Source: Cyanidium caldarium (lineage: Eukaryota > Rhodophyta > Bangiophyceae > Cyanidiales > Cyanidiaceae). Taken from it: a DNA stretch of 64,000 bases. Both the position numbers and the translations under genes were made by a program. This document shows positions 38,914-48,095 of this stretch, piece by piece (position 1 is the stretch's first letter; each line of letters starts with the position of its first letter). The notes below the pieces were generated by a model. It made no database searches. It was not told the origin of the DNA and worked only from the letters and a program-made list of their open reading frames with translations. Location of the stretch: assembly GCA_026184775.1 (NCBI GenBank), contig JANCYW010000012.1:124001-188000 (forward strand), given 5' to 3'.

Positions 38914-39726
38914 ATGAATCAGGCACAGCTGCGGCCGACGCCGCGGCCGACGTACATTGGAGCGCCAGCCACGCTGCTCATCACTGTCGTCTCTATGTTA
39001 TGTATTCTGCTACTGTACGGGATGGGCTTGGATCCGTACAGCACCGAGCCGTACGTGCGGGCGACTGACGTGCCATCAACGCTCCCGTTTCCGCTGCGAG
39101 CGCTGCTGTCGGCGCTGACGTTTCGGTACCCCGCCGAATTGGCCTTCGGCGCTCTGCTCATGTACCATTTCAGCTTTCTGGAGCGGCAGATGGGCACACG
39201 CAAGTTCATTCCCTTTGCGGTATTCGCGACGGTGGTGACGCAGACGTTGCAAGTGCTGTATGGTCGGCTGTGGCGCGGTTATGCGTATACCAAGTGCGGT
39301 CCGTACGGCCTGCTGTTCGCCTGCATCACACTGCAGAGCTATCTGACGCCTTGCGTGTACCGCGCGGGAGTGGGCAGCTACAAAATGTCGCAGCACACTT
39401 TTTCCATGATCATGGCGGCGATGATTATCTTCAGTGACTTTTCGTTCGACCTGCTGTTCAACCACCCCGACGAGAACATCGTGTTTGGGCGCAGCGCGCG
39501 GAGCGTCTCCTCGGTGATGGCAGCGGCGTTTGGCCTGTTCGCTGGCCTGCTCTACTTGAGCGCGTGGCTGGGCCCACTGGAGCGCTGGGCGGTGTTGCCC
39601 CCGCCACAGAAACTGCTGCCCGCGCGATGGTGCCCTGGACTGCATGCGGGTTTGGAGAGCGTTCCGGAGCATTTGCGACCGGAGCGTCTGGACGCTCTCG
39701 CCGCGGCGTTGCAATCGACGATATGA
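38914..39726 (+). CDS. UBAC2-like rhomboid pseudoprotease (ER membrane)
   Basis: Protein of 270 residues with about six hydrophobic spans in a rhomboid/derlin arrangement: LLITVVSMLCILLLYGMGLD, AELAFGALLMYHFSFLERQM followed by GTRKF, CGPYGLLFACITLQSYLTPC, and MAAAFGLFAGLLYLSAWLG. The FERQMGTRKF segment after span 2 is the hallmark of UBAC2 and relatives (FERRYGSRKF in animals), ER pseudoproteases that help in ERAD. No catalytic GxSG or His of active rhomboids is seen. The C-terminal part after the membrane region is only about 45 residues, so there is little room for the UBA domain that animal UBAC2 carries; a short helical LRPERLDALAAALQ may be a remnant. Derlin is the alternative. Confidence 0.75.
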   Translation: MNQAQLRPTPRPTYIGAPATLLITVVSMLCILLLYGMGLDPYSTEPYVRATDVPSTLPFPLRALLSALTFRYPAELAFGALLMYHFSFLERQMGTRKFIPFAVFATVVTQTLQVLYGRLWRGYAYTKCGPYGLLFACITLQSYLTPCVYRAGVGSYKMSQHTFSMIMAAMIIFSDFSFDLLFNHPDENIVFGRSARSVSSVMAAAFGLFAGLLYLSAWLGPLERWAVLPPPQKLLPARWCPGLHAGLESVPEHLRPERLDALAAALQSTI

Positions 39727-39827
39727 GGAATCTGGCAGAGCTGCCATCGTTTATGACCAGCACCATCGTGGCGTTTGTCCGATGCCCCGGCGCCTGCTTC
39801 TGAACGCCCCACGCCACGAAGAGGAGA

Positions 39828-40511
39828 CTACTTTTTCAGAGCCTCGACGACGAATTGGCCCACTTTCGCACTGGATGCCGGATTCTGTCCCGTGACAAGT
39901 CGCCCGTCGACCACGGCGAAGGGCGCCCACGCTTCCGGCGCCTTCTCGTAGTGCGCGCCACGTTCCCTGAGCGCCGACTCAGTCAAGAAAGGCACCTGCT
40001 TGTCCAGCTGGACCAGTGCCTCTTCCTCGTTGGAGAAGCCGGTCAAACGTTTGCCGTCGATCATCGCCTTGCCGTCGCTCAGTTTCACGTTCAACAAACC
40101 CACCACCCCGTGACACACTGCCGACACCACGCCTCCTTTCTCCCAAATGTCTCGCGTCAGCCGCTGCAGATCCACATTGTTCGGAAAGTCCCACATCACG
40201 CCATGTCCGCCCACAAAGTAGATCGCGGCATACGCGTCCGCCCTCACATCGGACGCTTTCTTGGTCGCTCCCATGTGGTTCACAAAGTCGCGACGGGCGT
40301 ACCACTCCCAATCGGTCTCATCTGCCGCCTCCAAACTGTGCGGATCGATGGGCACGTATCCACCTTGCGGGCTCACGTAGTCGACTTGCAACCCGGCTTG
40401 CTCGACTTGCTTCACAAAATGCACCGCCTCTCCGAACCATACACCGGTCGCCCGGTTCAAATTCGGGTACTTTCCGTGATTGGTCAACACCACCAACACC
40501 TTCCGCGCCAT
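39828..40511 (-). CDS. Hsp31/DJ-1/PfpI family protein (glyoxalase III-like)
   Basis: Protein of 227 residues of the class I glutamine amidotransferase-like superfamily, Hsp31 branch. The nucleophile elbow is SAVCHGVVGLLNV, with the Cys-His pair of the active site. Other signatures: VLVVLTNHGKYP at the first strand, GVWFGEAVHFV, YVSPQGGYVPIDPHS and AIYFVGGHGVMWDFPNN. Hsp31 proteins convert methylglyoxal to lactate without glutathione and protect proteins from glycation. The open frame upstream runs through a TG repeat and gives a His/Thr run; it is excluded and the ATG at 40511 (MARKVLVVL) is used. No targeting signal. Confidence 0.92.
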   Translation of the reverse strand: MARKVLVVLTNHGKYPNLNRATGVWFGEAVHFVKQVEQAGLQVDYVSPQGGYVPIDPHSLEAADETDWEWYARRDFVNHMGATKKASDVRADAYAAIYFVGGHGVMWDFPNNVDLQRLTRDIWEKGGVVSAVCHGVVGLLNVKLSDGKAMIDGKRLTGFSNEEEALVQLDKQVPFLTESALRERGAHYEKAPEAWAPFAVVDGRLVTGQNPASSAKVGQFVVEALKK

Positions 40512-40637
40512 GAGCGACGTTGAGGATATCGGGATCACACACCCACTCTCGAGACGAGCGCGATCGCTGGCGACGAGCGGAGGACGAAACGCGAACCGTC
40601 GCGCCCGGACCGTCTCGATTCGGCGCGCCCGATGGGG

Positions 40638-40664
40638 GTGTGTGTATGTGTGTGTGTGTGTGTG
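40638..40664. repeat. TG microsatellite
   Basis: An interrupted (TG)n tract of about 27 bp in the promoter region of the Hsp31-like gene, some 130 bp upstream of its start. Length variation between strains is likely. Confidence 0.9.
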
Positions 40665-40820
40665 GAGACCTCTCGACTGTGACTCGAGAGCAGTGCGGGC
40701 ATCGTGCAAAAGTCAGGGACGCGATAGGTACAGCACTGGAGGCGCCCAGAAATATCTCGTAACACGCTTGCTCACTGCGTTGCCTACCGCTCATACTCTG
40801 CACTTCACACCCATCTGCCT

Positions 40821-42557
40821 TTACAGGCTGTGCAACAAGGGATAGAGGCGCCACAGAGATGGTGCCCCATGCTTCCTCCACATCGCCCTCAGGCGCTCTA
40901 CCACCCGCTGCCACGCGGCTCGCACATGCACGCCGCCGATGGTGGCTGCGAAGAAAATGGCCTTGCGAACGTTGGCGCGACGGCGCGATACCGCAAACAC
41001 CGGGCTGTACTGCTCGAGCGGGATGCTAAACGCGGCCGCGTACACCACGCTTCGAAAAATGGTGCGGAGGCCCTGCGCCGCCGACAAGTACTGAGGCCAG
41101 CGGTCGATGCGAAACAGCTCGCGCAAGACTTCCGCCCGGAAGAACGATAGCACGATGGCCAGGGCGGTGGCCGCGCGGTACAGCGGCGTGCCCAGCTTGA
41201 GGAAGAATCGGTAGATCACCGCCAACCGCAGCACCCGATAGGCCACCGTGAACAACGCCGGTCGCCAGGTGCGCACATGCGTCCAGTGCGGGTACGGACT
41301 CACGTACACTGGGGTGCGACCTCGTTGCAAGCGCCGCATTTGCAGGTACCACAATAAATAGCTGCCGCAAGCGCACGGCACCAGGTACTCGAGCACCTTG
41401 CGCAAGGCGGTCAGTCGGCGCGGCGGCATGGCCTCATCCACCATTGCCTCGAGCAGCAGTTTCAGGGCGCGCCCGAGATCCTTGTGTCCCAGAAAGCATA
41501 GCGTCTCGTACGAGCAGTAGACGGCGCTGCGCACCAGAGTGCGCACGGCCACCACCGCTCGCGGCGCTTTCTGGCGCTCCCATTCCCAGCGGTCATCCAG
41601 GTCGCTGGGGGTGGGAGTGGTGGCGGCGGTGACGGCGATGGCGTCGGCCTTGGCGCGGACCAGTTCAGGTTCGGAACAAAAGGTCTGCGGCGGTGTGAAC
41701 GGTGCCTCCGTCTCCGCGACTGCTGCTGCTGCTGCTGCTGCCAGTGACCGCTGTCGTTCCCGTTCCAGCCGTCGTCGCCGATGTCGTCTCAGCGCCTCGA
41801 CTCGAGCGCTGCTCTTGTCCACGGTGCGCTCCGGTGGCCGCGACCGCTGCAACATGACCAACCGTTGAAAGCGCGGCAGAAACTGCTCGCGGAGGCTGGC
41901 GGCGCTGAACACGCGCCCGTCGACCTCGTGCAACGAGTCCAACGAATTGCTGCGCGTCAGACTGCGCCCGCTGCGTCTCCCGCGCGCCCGTCGCCCGCGT
42001 GACGCCTCACGTCGCAGTCGAGCCACGGCAGCCGGCGGCAGCGGCGGCACCGCATCGCGGCGCGGTGAACTCGGCACCGAGTCGCCGCCCAGACTCTCCG
42101 AACCCGACTGGTAACCGGTGTCTTCGCGAGGCACCCCATCCACGGGCGCCAAAACTGTCGGATCGGTGGACAGCAAGTCCCATTCTGAAACGCCGGCGTC
42201 GTCGGCGTGCGTCGGCAGCGGAGGCAACCCGTCCGCCATCGCCGCCGTCCGACCGTTCAGCGCCTCCTCCACGCAGCCAAACGAGTTGCACCGGCGCAGC
42301 GTCTCACTCAAGTGCGGCGTGGCGTGTCTCTCGCTGTCGTCCACCCACGTCTCCTCCTCGGAAGGCGCCGGTTGTGGCAGGCCACGCACCCGCTGTAGCT
42401 CGCTGTTGGACTGAGACGTCGCCAGCAGCGCGGTCCCAACGCCCTTGCGCGAAGAACGGCAGAGCACTCGCGAGTTCGACGCATGGCCCTCCTCACCATC
42501 TGTGCGCACTCCTCCGCCTTTCATCCCGTCGACTGACCCGTCACCAGAACCGCTCAT
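40821..42557 (-). CDS. Membrane protein with RSNSLD motif, unknown
   Basis: Protein of 578 residues. The first 380 are disordered and rich in Ser, Pro, Ala and Arg, with kinase-site-like motifs LTRSNSLDSLHE and LRRCNSFGCVEE and an Ala run coded by a GCT repeat. The last 200 residues look folded and partly membrane-embedded: VRSAVYCSYETLCFLGHKDL, VLEYLVPCACGSYLLWYLQM, LFTVAYRVLRLAVIYRFFLK, ATALAIVLSFFRAEVLRELF and VVYAAAFSIPLEQY. I do not recognise the family. ATGs at 42557 and 42620 are both possible starts; the frame further up opens with a GTG. It is divergent from RAD17. Confidence 0.65.
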   Translation of the reverse strand: MSGSGDGSVDGMKGGGVRTDGEEGHASNSRVLCRSSRKGVGTALLATSQSNSELQRVRGLPQPAPSEEETWVDDSERHATPHLSETLRRCNSFGCVEEALNGRTAAMADGLPPLPTHADDAGVSEWDLLSTDPTVLAPVDGVPREDTGYQSGSESLGGDSVPSSPRRDAVPPLPPAAVARLRREASRGRRARGRRSGRSLTRSNSLDSLHEVDGRVFSAASLREQFLPRFQRLVMLQRSRPPERTVDKSSARVEALRRHRRRRLERERQRSLAAAAAAAVAETEAPFTPPQTFCSEPELVRAKADAIAVTAATTPTPSDLDDRWEWERQKAPRAVVAVRTLVRSAVYCSYETLCFLGHKDLGRALKLLLEAMVDEAMPPRRLTALRKVLEYLVPCACGSYLLWYLQMRRLQRGRTPVYVSPYPHWTHVRTWRPALFTVAYRVLRLAVIYRFFLKLGTPLYRAATALAIVLSFFRAEVLRELFRIDRWPQYLSAAQGLRTIFRSVVYAAAFSIPLEQYSPVFAVSRRRANVRKAIFFAATIGGVHVRAAWQRVVERLRAMWRKHGAPSLWRLYPLLHSL

Positions 42558-42815
42558 GAGGTCATGAGGCGGTGCCCACCGAGGATAACCCCGGATCGCA
42601 GACGCGCCCCGCACATGCATCGAGTCGGTCGGATCGCGGGCGTGCGTTGCCGCCAGCGGTGCATGCCGTGGCTTGCCGGGAGCACGGTGGCGCGGCAAAT
42701 GGACCAGAACGTGGATATTACAGTATGCAGAGGTGAGGTGGATGGAAGGCGGCGTCCGCACACGAGGGAATGCTGAGGAAAACGAATCAGCTGTCTGCTA
42801 TCGATCGGGGCGCGC

Positions 42816-44561
42816 ATGTTGCGCAAGCGGCGGAAGATTGCGGTGGCCGACCCAGCCCCACCACCGCCGACAACACCCTCGCCCACTGGACAAGTCGCCG
42901 AGGACGCCGCCGTGCAGTTGTGGTGTGAGCAGTCACCGCCAGTACGGTTGAACGATCTGGTGACGCGTCCGGACAAGGTGGAGGAGGTGCGGCGCTGGCT
43001 GGAGCAGTGTTGGGCGAGCAACGCGTCGGCGACTGCCCGAGAGCGAGCGCCACGTGTGCTGTCACTTATGGGACCGCCCGGTTGTGGTATGTCGTCGTTG
43101 ATCAAGTTCGTGACCGAGCGCCTACTGCACGCGCAACTGCTGGAGTGGGTGTGTCCGATCACGTTGGCGTTTGAGGCTGACGATAATGTGGCCATGTCGC
43201 ACCGACTCTACCAGAGTCTGCTGGAGTATCTGCAGGGTTTTCTGATCGATGTGCAATACCTGGCGCTGCCGACGTCAACCGCCAACGTGGCTGGCGCGCT
43301 GGCGCCTCTACCCAGTCGTTCTGTGGCCCTGCTGGACGACCTGCCGATGAGCTTATTCGAGGCGGACCACGAACGCGCCCGCCACGTGCAACAGCTTATG
43401 CGACACATCGCACAGCACTCGGGCGTGCCGGTGGTATGCATTTTCTCCGACGAGCGCAAACGACGATTACGCATGGCGCGAACGCTGCTGGGCGACGAGC
43501 TGTGGCAATCGAACGCGATGAAGGTGATGGAGATGCGGCCGGTGGCGCCCAGCACGATGCGCAAACGGCTGCGAGCGTGTCTGCTGCAGCATCACTGCGT
43601 GCGCAACGCGCACGACGCGCGCCTCGAGGCACTGGTGGAGGCCGTCGTTCGGGTATCCGAGGGCGATATTCGATTCGCGCTGAACGTGCTGCAACTTTGT
43701 CGTTGCGGGGTGACGCTGGAGCCAGTGTCGGGCGCAATCGTGGAAGCGACCACAGACAAGCGCAGTCGTCGTCGACGAGAACGCGCCCGCATCGCCACTG
43801 CCGCTTCGGAACCGCAAGCCGCCGACAGCTGGTTATCGCAAGTGGGACGGAATGCCGCGTTGGACATTTTCCACCTCATGGGCAAGATCCTGCACGACAA
43901 ACACGCGCGCACCGCCCGGCTCCCTGATCAGCCCTCTGCAAACTCACCGGAATACACAGAGAGTGTGGAGGGCATTCTGGAGCGGTGCACGTTGGACGCT
44001 CCCGAGTGCATCGCGTACTTGCACGAGAACTTGGTGGATTTCTTTACTGATGCCGCGGATTTGTCGCGAGCGCTGGACGCGCTGAGCACCGCCGATATGC
44101 TGGCCACCGCATGGCGAGCGGGTGTGCGCGAGTGTGCGGCGGTAGTGGCGGCGCGCGGGGTGCGCGCTGCCAACCGGTCGCCGGCCTCGGTCGGTTTTCG
44201 ACCCTTGCGCGCGCCGCGTCGGGTGGAGACCGACGCGCGGGAAGTGTGTCGCCTGTATCGGAGTGCAGCCGCTGCAAGATCCGGCACCGACTGCGGTTCT
44301 GGTTTGGAGCCACGCGCGCGAGCGGTGCTGTTGGAGCGGCTGCCCTGGCAACGCGCAGCAACGAGCGCCTTTCGAAGACGTTCACGTCATCCGACCGAAA
44401 CCGAAAAGGGGACGTCGGTCGATGCCGACACGGATCCTATCGAGGATTTCCAGAGCAGCCACGAAGACGACATCCTCGACTCGCAACTGTTGGAAGTTTG
44501 TCAACAATTCGAAGCACGACAGTCTCAGCAACACTTCGTCTCCCCGACCGACATATCATGA
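42816..44561 (+). CDS. RAD17: RAD17/Rad24 checkpoint clamp-loader subunit, altered Walker A
   Basis: AAA+ protein of 581 residues. Family features: LNDLVTRPDKVEEVRRWLEQ, P-loop region MGPPGCGMSSLIKFVTERLL, a Walker B-like VALLDDLPMSLFE (RAD17 has VEDLPN here), sensor region VPVVCIFSDERKRR, and the C-terminal block LDIFHLMGKILHDK...LHENLVDFFTDAADLSRALDAL that is typical of RAD17. Known role: with RFC2-5 it loads the 9-1-1 clamp at damaged DNA. Odd point: the P-loop reads GPPGCGMS, so the invariant Walker A Lys is Met (codon atg), which would be expected to cripple ATP binding in this subunit. The C-terminus beyond residue 430 is variable and basic. Confidence 0.85.
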   Translation: MLRKRRKIAVADPAPPPPTTPSPTGQVAEDAAVQLWCEQSPPVRLNDLVTRPDKVEEVRRWLEQCWASNASATARERAPRVLSLMGPPGCGMSSLIKFVTERLLHAQLLEWVCPITLAFEADDNVAMSHRLYQSLLEYLQGFLIDVQYLALPTSTANVAGALAPLPSRSVALLDDLPMSLFEADHERARHVQQLMRHIAQHSGVPVVCIFSDERKRRLRMARTLLGDELWQSNAMKVMEMRPVAPSTMRKRLRACLLQHHCVRNAHDARLEALVEAVVRVSEGDIRFALNVLQLCRCGVTLEPVSGAIVEATTDKRSRRRRERARIATAASEPQAADSWLSQVGRNAALDIFHLMGKILHDKHARTARLPDQPSANSPEYTESVEGILERCTLDAPECIAYLHENLVDFFTDAADLSRALDALSTADMLATAWRAGVRECAAVVAARGVRAANRSPASVGFRPLRAPRRVETDAREVCRLYRSAAAARSGTDCGSGLEPRARAVLLERLPWQRAATSAFRRRSRHPTETEKGTSVDADTDPIEDFQSSHEDDILDSQLLEVCQQFEARQSQQHFVSPTDIS

Positions 44562-44666
44562 TCCCCACCCGCAAGCTTGCCCTAGGGCAAGCAATCTCCC
44601 CACCCATAACAACAAACGCCCTACCGACACCTCGCGCAGCGGCCCTGCTGTCTCCCTCTCTCCACA

Positions 44667-45383
44667 TTAAACCAGGTGTTTCACCATGCCAAAGTAGCCC
44701 ACCACCACGGCGTACAGCGCCAGCATGGAATAAATCACGCTCGCCTCCAGCTTGCCCAGCCAACGGGCCTCCGGGCGCGGTCCTTTGGCGCGGGCACACG
44801 CATCGATGATGACTGCGGCCGACTCGATCAACAGAAACAGCGGTATCACCAGCCACAGGACATTGGCGTAGAACAGATACACCCATTTGTGCACCCAGTT
44901 GTTCTGCGGGTTCAGCTCGCGGCTACCGGTGAGCCACTCCGGCCCGAACGTCATCCAGTTGCCGTAAATCTCCCCCGTGGCACAGATCACCTGCCAAAAG
45001 TGCCGCCAAGGCTTGCGCGTGTAGGTGGCGTACGCCAGCGCCGCCGCCAACGGACCCCACAGCAGCGCCGTGGGCACCTCCAGCGCGGCGGTACAATCGT
45101 GGAGGCGGCCCCAGCGCGGATCCGCCTTGGCGTACTCCTTCCACGGCAGCGCCATCCAGTGGTTGGACTTGTCCACCGTCACCGTGAGCGTCAGCACCAG
45201 CCACGGCAGTTCCAGCCCCAGGTGTGTTACCGCGTCCAGGATGTACCACGTCAGCACCGCCCGCTCACCGATGCTGAGGGCGTCGTGCCGCCGGCCCGTC
45301 CGGCCGGTGCTCCCAGCGAGCGCAGCGTGTTTGATCTCCATGTTCGAGTGGGCGAGATCGGGTTTGTGCACGCGCCGCTGCAT
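44667..45383 (-). CDS. EBP: EBP-type sterol isomerase (EXPERA domain)
   Basis: ER membrane enzyme of 238 residues that moves the sterol double bond from C8 to C7 (3-beta-hydroxysteroid delta8,delta7-isomerase, HYD1 in plants). Residues important in human EBP are kept in context: His and Glu four apart in VTHLGLELPW, Glu in AALEVPTALLWGPL, and Asn and Trp in YANVLWLVIPLF. WKEYAKADPRW and ATGEIYGNWMTFGPEW also match. The N-terminus is odd: the usual first membrane span is not visible before LTWYILDAV, so this protein shows about four spans rather than five. The ATG at 45383 is used; 45341 is the next one. Upstream in-frame sequence offers no span either. Confidence 0.88.
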   Translation of the reverse strand: MQRRVHKPDLAHSNMEIKHAALAGSTGRTGRRHDALSIGERAVLTWYILDAVTHLGLELPWLVLTLTVTVDKSNHWMALPWKEYAKADPRWGRLHDCTAALEVPTALLWGPLAAALAYATYTRKPWRHFWQVICATGEIYGNWMTFGPEWLTGSRELNPQNNWVHKWVYLFYANVLWLVIPLFLLIESAAVIIDACARAKGPRPEARWLGKLEASVIYSMLALYAVVVGYFGMVKHLV

Positions 45384-45531
45384 GCCGTACAAATATTGGT
45401 GTGGAGCGTGGGTTCGTGTGGGGGTGAGCGGGTGAACACGCTCTCTGCAACGTCGCCCGTGGATCCGAACGGGGCCGCGAGAAAGCCAACGCGCCGCCGA
45501 TCTTTCGCGCCACCCATCGCCACGTGGATGG

Positions 45532-46329
45532 TCACGGGAGCAGCGAGCGCGCTGGGCACACCCGTGCGGACGAGACGGTCTTGGCGGGCAGCGGATGTCC
45601 GCAGACAAAGGTCGTATGCCTGGGCGGCGCTGGTATTCGAGCCAATGCCGTCAACGGGTCGAGCAGGTAAGTCTGATGCGGCGATACCGGAAACACATGT
45701 CGTCGCAGACGTGCATGATGCTGGACCGCGGAGCGGACCGCAGCCGGAGTGGGCAACAGCCACGACCATGATAATGATGGTGACGAATGCCGTTCCGGTT
45801 CTATCGCCAGACTGGCTTCGGATGCCGCCATGACGTACCGCACCTCGAACACGTGCTGTTGCCAAAATGGCGACCTTTCGTCGGCCACCTGGCGCCGACC
45901 TGGAGGCGGCGTGTGCAGTGCAAAGTGATGACCGCACACACAGGCACGCGCGTCCATCGAGCTGCGCCAACTCCATCCCTCCGGCAACGCCCCGGCCAGT
46001 CGCAAGCCCCCGGCCACCAACGTCACCACCGGCGTGCAGAGCGTCCGCAGCACCAACCCGGCCATATTCCACCGATACGATCGACACCCACACACCCGAA
46101 ACGCATATCGCGGATGCATGAGCACCCGTTCGCTCAATGCAATAGGCTTCCCGGGATCGTACGGTGCCCGCTGCTCCATCAGCGGGACCGCGCGCCGCCG
46201 GACCGCCTCCTGGTAGGGCGGAAACGCCCACCGCAACCCGTAAAACTCCGGCGGCGCCCCACAGGGCCACTCGATGACATCAGACGCGACGTCCCCCTCC
46301 GCTCCCCCAGACAATACACTAGACGCCAT
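45532..46329 (-). CDS. Cys-containing protein of unknown function
   Basis: Protein of 265 residues that I do not recognise. Its first 170 residues look coded and folded: WPCGAPPEFYGLRWAFPPYQ, SERVLMHPRYAFRVCGCRSY, WNMAGLVLRTLCTPVVTLVA (perhaps one membrane-associated helix), DARACVCGHHFALHTP and FWQQHVFEVRYVMAASEASL. The CGC and CVCGHHFALH elements could form a zinc site. The last 90 residues are less regular and may overrun real coding if the true end is earlier through splicing. The ATG at 46329 begins MASSVLSGG and is divergent from the aminotransferase gene by about 240 bp. Confidence 0.6.
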   Translation of the reverse strand: MASSVLSGGAEGDVASDVIEWPCGAPPEFYGLRWAFPPYQEAVRRRAVPLMEQRAPYDPGKPIALSERVLMHPRYAFRVCGCRSYRWNMAGLVLRTLCTPVVTLVAGGLRLAGALPEGWSWRSSMDARACVCGHHFALHTPPPGRRQVADERSPFWQQHVFEVRYVMAASEASLAIEPERHSSPSLSWSWLLPTPAAVRSAVQHHARLRRHVFPVSPHQTYLLDPLTALARIPAPPRHTTFVCGHPLPAKTVSSARVCPARSLLP

Positions 46330-46567
46330 GGAAGCACTTTCTATCCTGGCCTCTCATTCTCACCACCTCGGGACATTCCCCGGTACCGCTCGTGCCCACG
46401 CCCGTCGAGCGACGCGCCCGAACGTGCCCGTCGCCGCGCCATGGCGGGAACGTGGCACGGGGCATCATCGCCGATGACGTCTTGCGGGGGCCGCGTGGGT
46501 CATCTCCCTGCGGACGGCAACCGTGTGCCCTCCGTCATCCGAATCGAGATCGGAATTGCCTACGCCT

Positions 46568-48058
46568 ATGAAAACAACAAGCACGTTCGTGTGGACGAGT
46601 GGTGTGGGTGACAGCTCGGTGTTCGGCGGAGAGGAGCGCAGCAGGCGGGCGGCGGTGTGTCGGGTGCTGGGGCTGCGGCGGCCGGTGCGCAGCCGTTGGT
46701 GGGCGAGTGTGGGAGGCGGCCAGACGGCGCCGTCGGCGTCGCGCGCCGAAGGGGCAACAGCAGTGGTCGGGGACGGTGGCGCTGGGGTGGCGACGAAACA
46801 CGCACCAGTTCACGCGGTGGACGGGTGGCCGGTGGCGGCTTCGGCGCGGGCGCAGCGCACCGTCAATCCCATTCGCAACCTAGTGCAGCAGGTGCAATTA
46901 CAGCCCAACCCCGAAAAGTCGCTCATCCACCTCTCCGTGGGTGATCCTGGTGCGACGGGCTATGTGCAGCCGCCGGCGTATGCGGTGCGGGCGTACGCCG
47001 AGGCGTTGCGCTCGGGTAAGCATCACGGCTACACGCTGTCGACCGGGGCTGCCGCGGCGCGGGCGGCGGTGGCAGCGCGTTATACGCCACCGTCGCCGGC
47101 ACCGCGGCTCACCGCTGACGATGTGTTCTTGACCAGCGGTGCATCGGGTGCGCTAGAGCTGGCGCTGAGCGGACTGCTCAACGAGGGCGACAACGTGCTG
47201 GTGCCGGTGCCCGGTTTCCCGCTGGTGCGCACCATCGTGGAGAGTCTGGGCGCCACGGTGCGCGAGTACGCTCTGGATGCAGATCGCCGCTGGCAGGTGG
47301 AGACGCGCAAGTTGGCCCGTCTGGTGGACGGGCGGACGCGGGCCATCGTGGTGAACAATCCGAGCAACCCGTGCGGCTCGACGTGGACGTTGAAGCACAT
47401 GCGCAGCGTCGTGGCCCAGGCGTACAAACTGCGCCTGCCCATTCTGGCCGATGAAGTGTACGCTGACATGACTTTTAAGAACTCACGCTTTGTCTCGTTC
47501 GCGGCGGTGAGCGAGGACGTGCCGGTGATCGTGGTCGGCGGGCTGTCGAAGCAGCTGGCGGCGCCGGGATGGCGGCTCGGCTGGGTGCAGTTGCACGATC
47601 GCGGGGATGTGTTGACACGTTCGGGATATCGACAGGGACTGTATCAGTTGAGTATGCGCATGCTGATTCCCAATGCAGTGGTGCAAGCGGCGCTGCCGGT
47701 GGTGATCGGGGACGCGCCGCGGCATCTGCGGGCGGTGCGGGCGCTGATGCGCAAGCTAGAGCCGAACGCGCAGTTGCTGATGCGGGAGCTGGAGCAGCGA
47801 GCGCCCGCCGTCCAGTGCATCGCACCGCAGGGCGCCATGTACTTGATGGCGCGTGTGGATACGACGGGCATGAGCGGTATCGATAACACGATGGACTTCT
47901 GTCGGGAGCTGTGGCGGGAGGAGAGCGTGTCCGTGTTGCCCGGCGAGTGTTTCGCGGCGAGCGGCTACATTCGGCTGGTGTTCTGTGTGTCGCCGGAGAC
48001 GCTGGTCGAGGCGGCACAGCGCATCGGGGCGTTTTGCGCGCGGCGAGCACGCGCCTGA
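46568..48058 (+). CDS. TAT: Tyrosine aminotransferase
   Basis: PLP enzyme of 496 residues, fold type I, transferring the amino group of tyrosine to 2-oxoglutarate; the product leads to homogentisate, tocopherol and plastoquinone. Signatures: RTVNPIRNLVQQV, LIHLSVGDPGATG, GYTLSTGAAAARAAVA, DVFLTSGASGALELALSGLL, AIVVNNPSNPCGSTWTLKHM, LPILADEVYADMTF, the PLP lysine in GGLSKQLAAPGWRLGW, and APQGAMYLMARVD. The match to animal and plant TAT runs the whole length. The first 95 residues precede the conserved start and are Gly/Ala/Arg-rich, perhaps a targeting peptide. The longer frame begins with a GTG; the ATG at 46568 is used. It ends 37 bp from the end of the convergent gene. Confidence 0.92.
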   Translation: MKTTSTFVWTSGVGDSSVFGGEERSRRAAVCRVLGLRRPVRSRWWASVGGGQTAPSASRAEGATAVVGDGGAGVATKHAPVHAVDGWPVAASARAQRTVNPIRNLVQQVQLQPNPEKSLIHLSVGDPGATGYVQPPAYAVRAYAEALRSGKHHGYTLSTGAAAARAAVAARYTPPSPAPRLTADDVFLTSGASGALELALSGLLNEGDNVLVPVPGFPLVRTIVESLGATVREYALDADRRWQVETRKLARLVDGRTRAIVVNNPSNPCGSTWTLKHMRSVVAQAYKLRLPILADEVYADMTFKNSRFVSFAAVSEDVPVIVVGGLSKQLAAPGWRLGWVQLHDRGDVLTRSGYRQGLYQLSMRMLIPNAVVQAALPVVIGDAPRHLRAVRALMRKLEPNAQLLMRELEQRAPAVQCIAPQGAMYLMARVDTTGMSGIDNTMDFCRELWREESVSVLPGECFAASGYIRLVFCVSPETLVEAAQRIGAFCARRARA

Positions 48059-48095
48059 AGTCGGACAAGCGATCGTCCGCGCGCCGATTACCTCT

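Noticed and set aside
45251-46270. 339-codon minus-strand ORF over the EBP and Cys-protein genes
   Set aside because: Frame-shifted shadow of two better-supported genes on the same strand.
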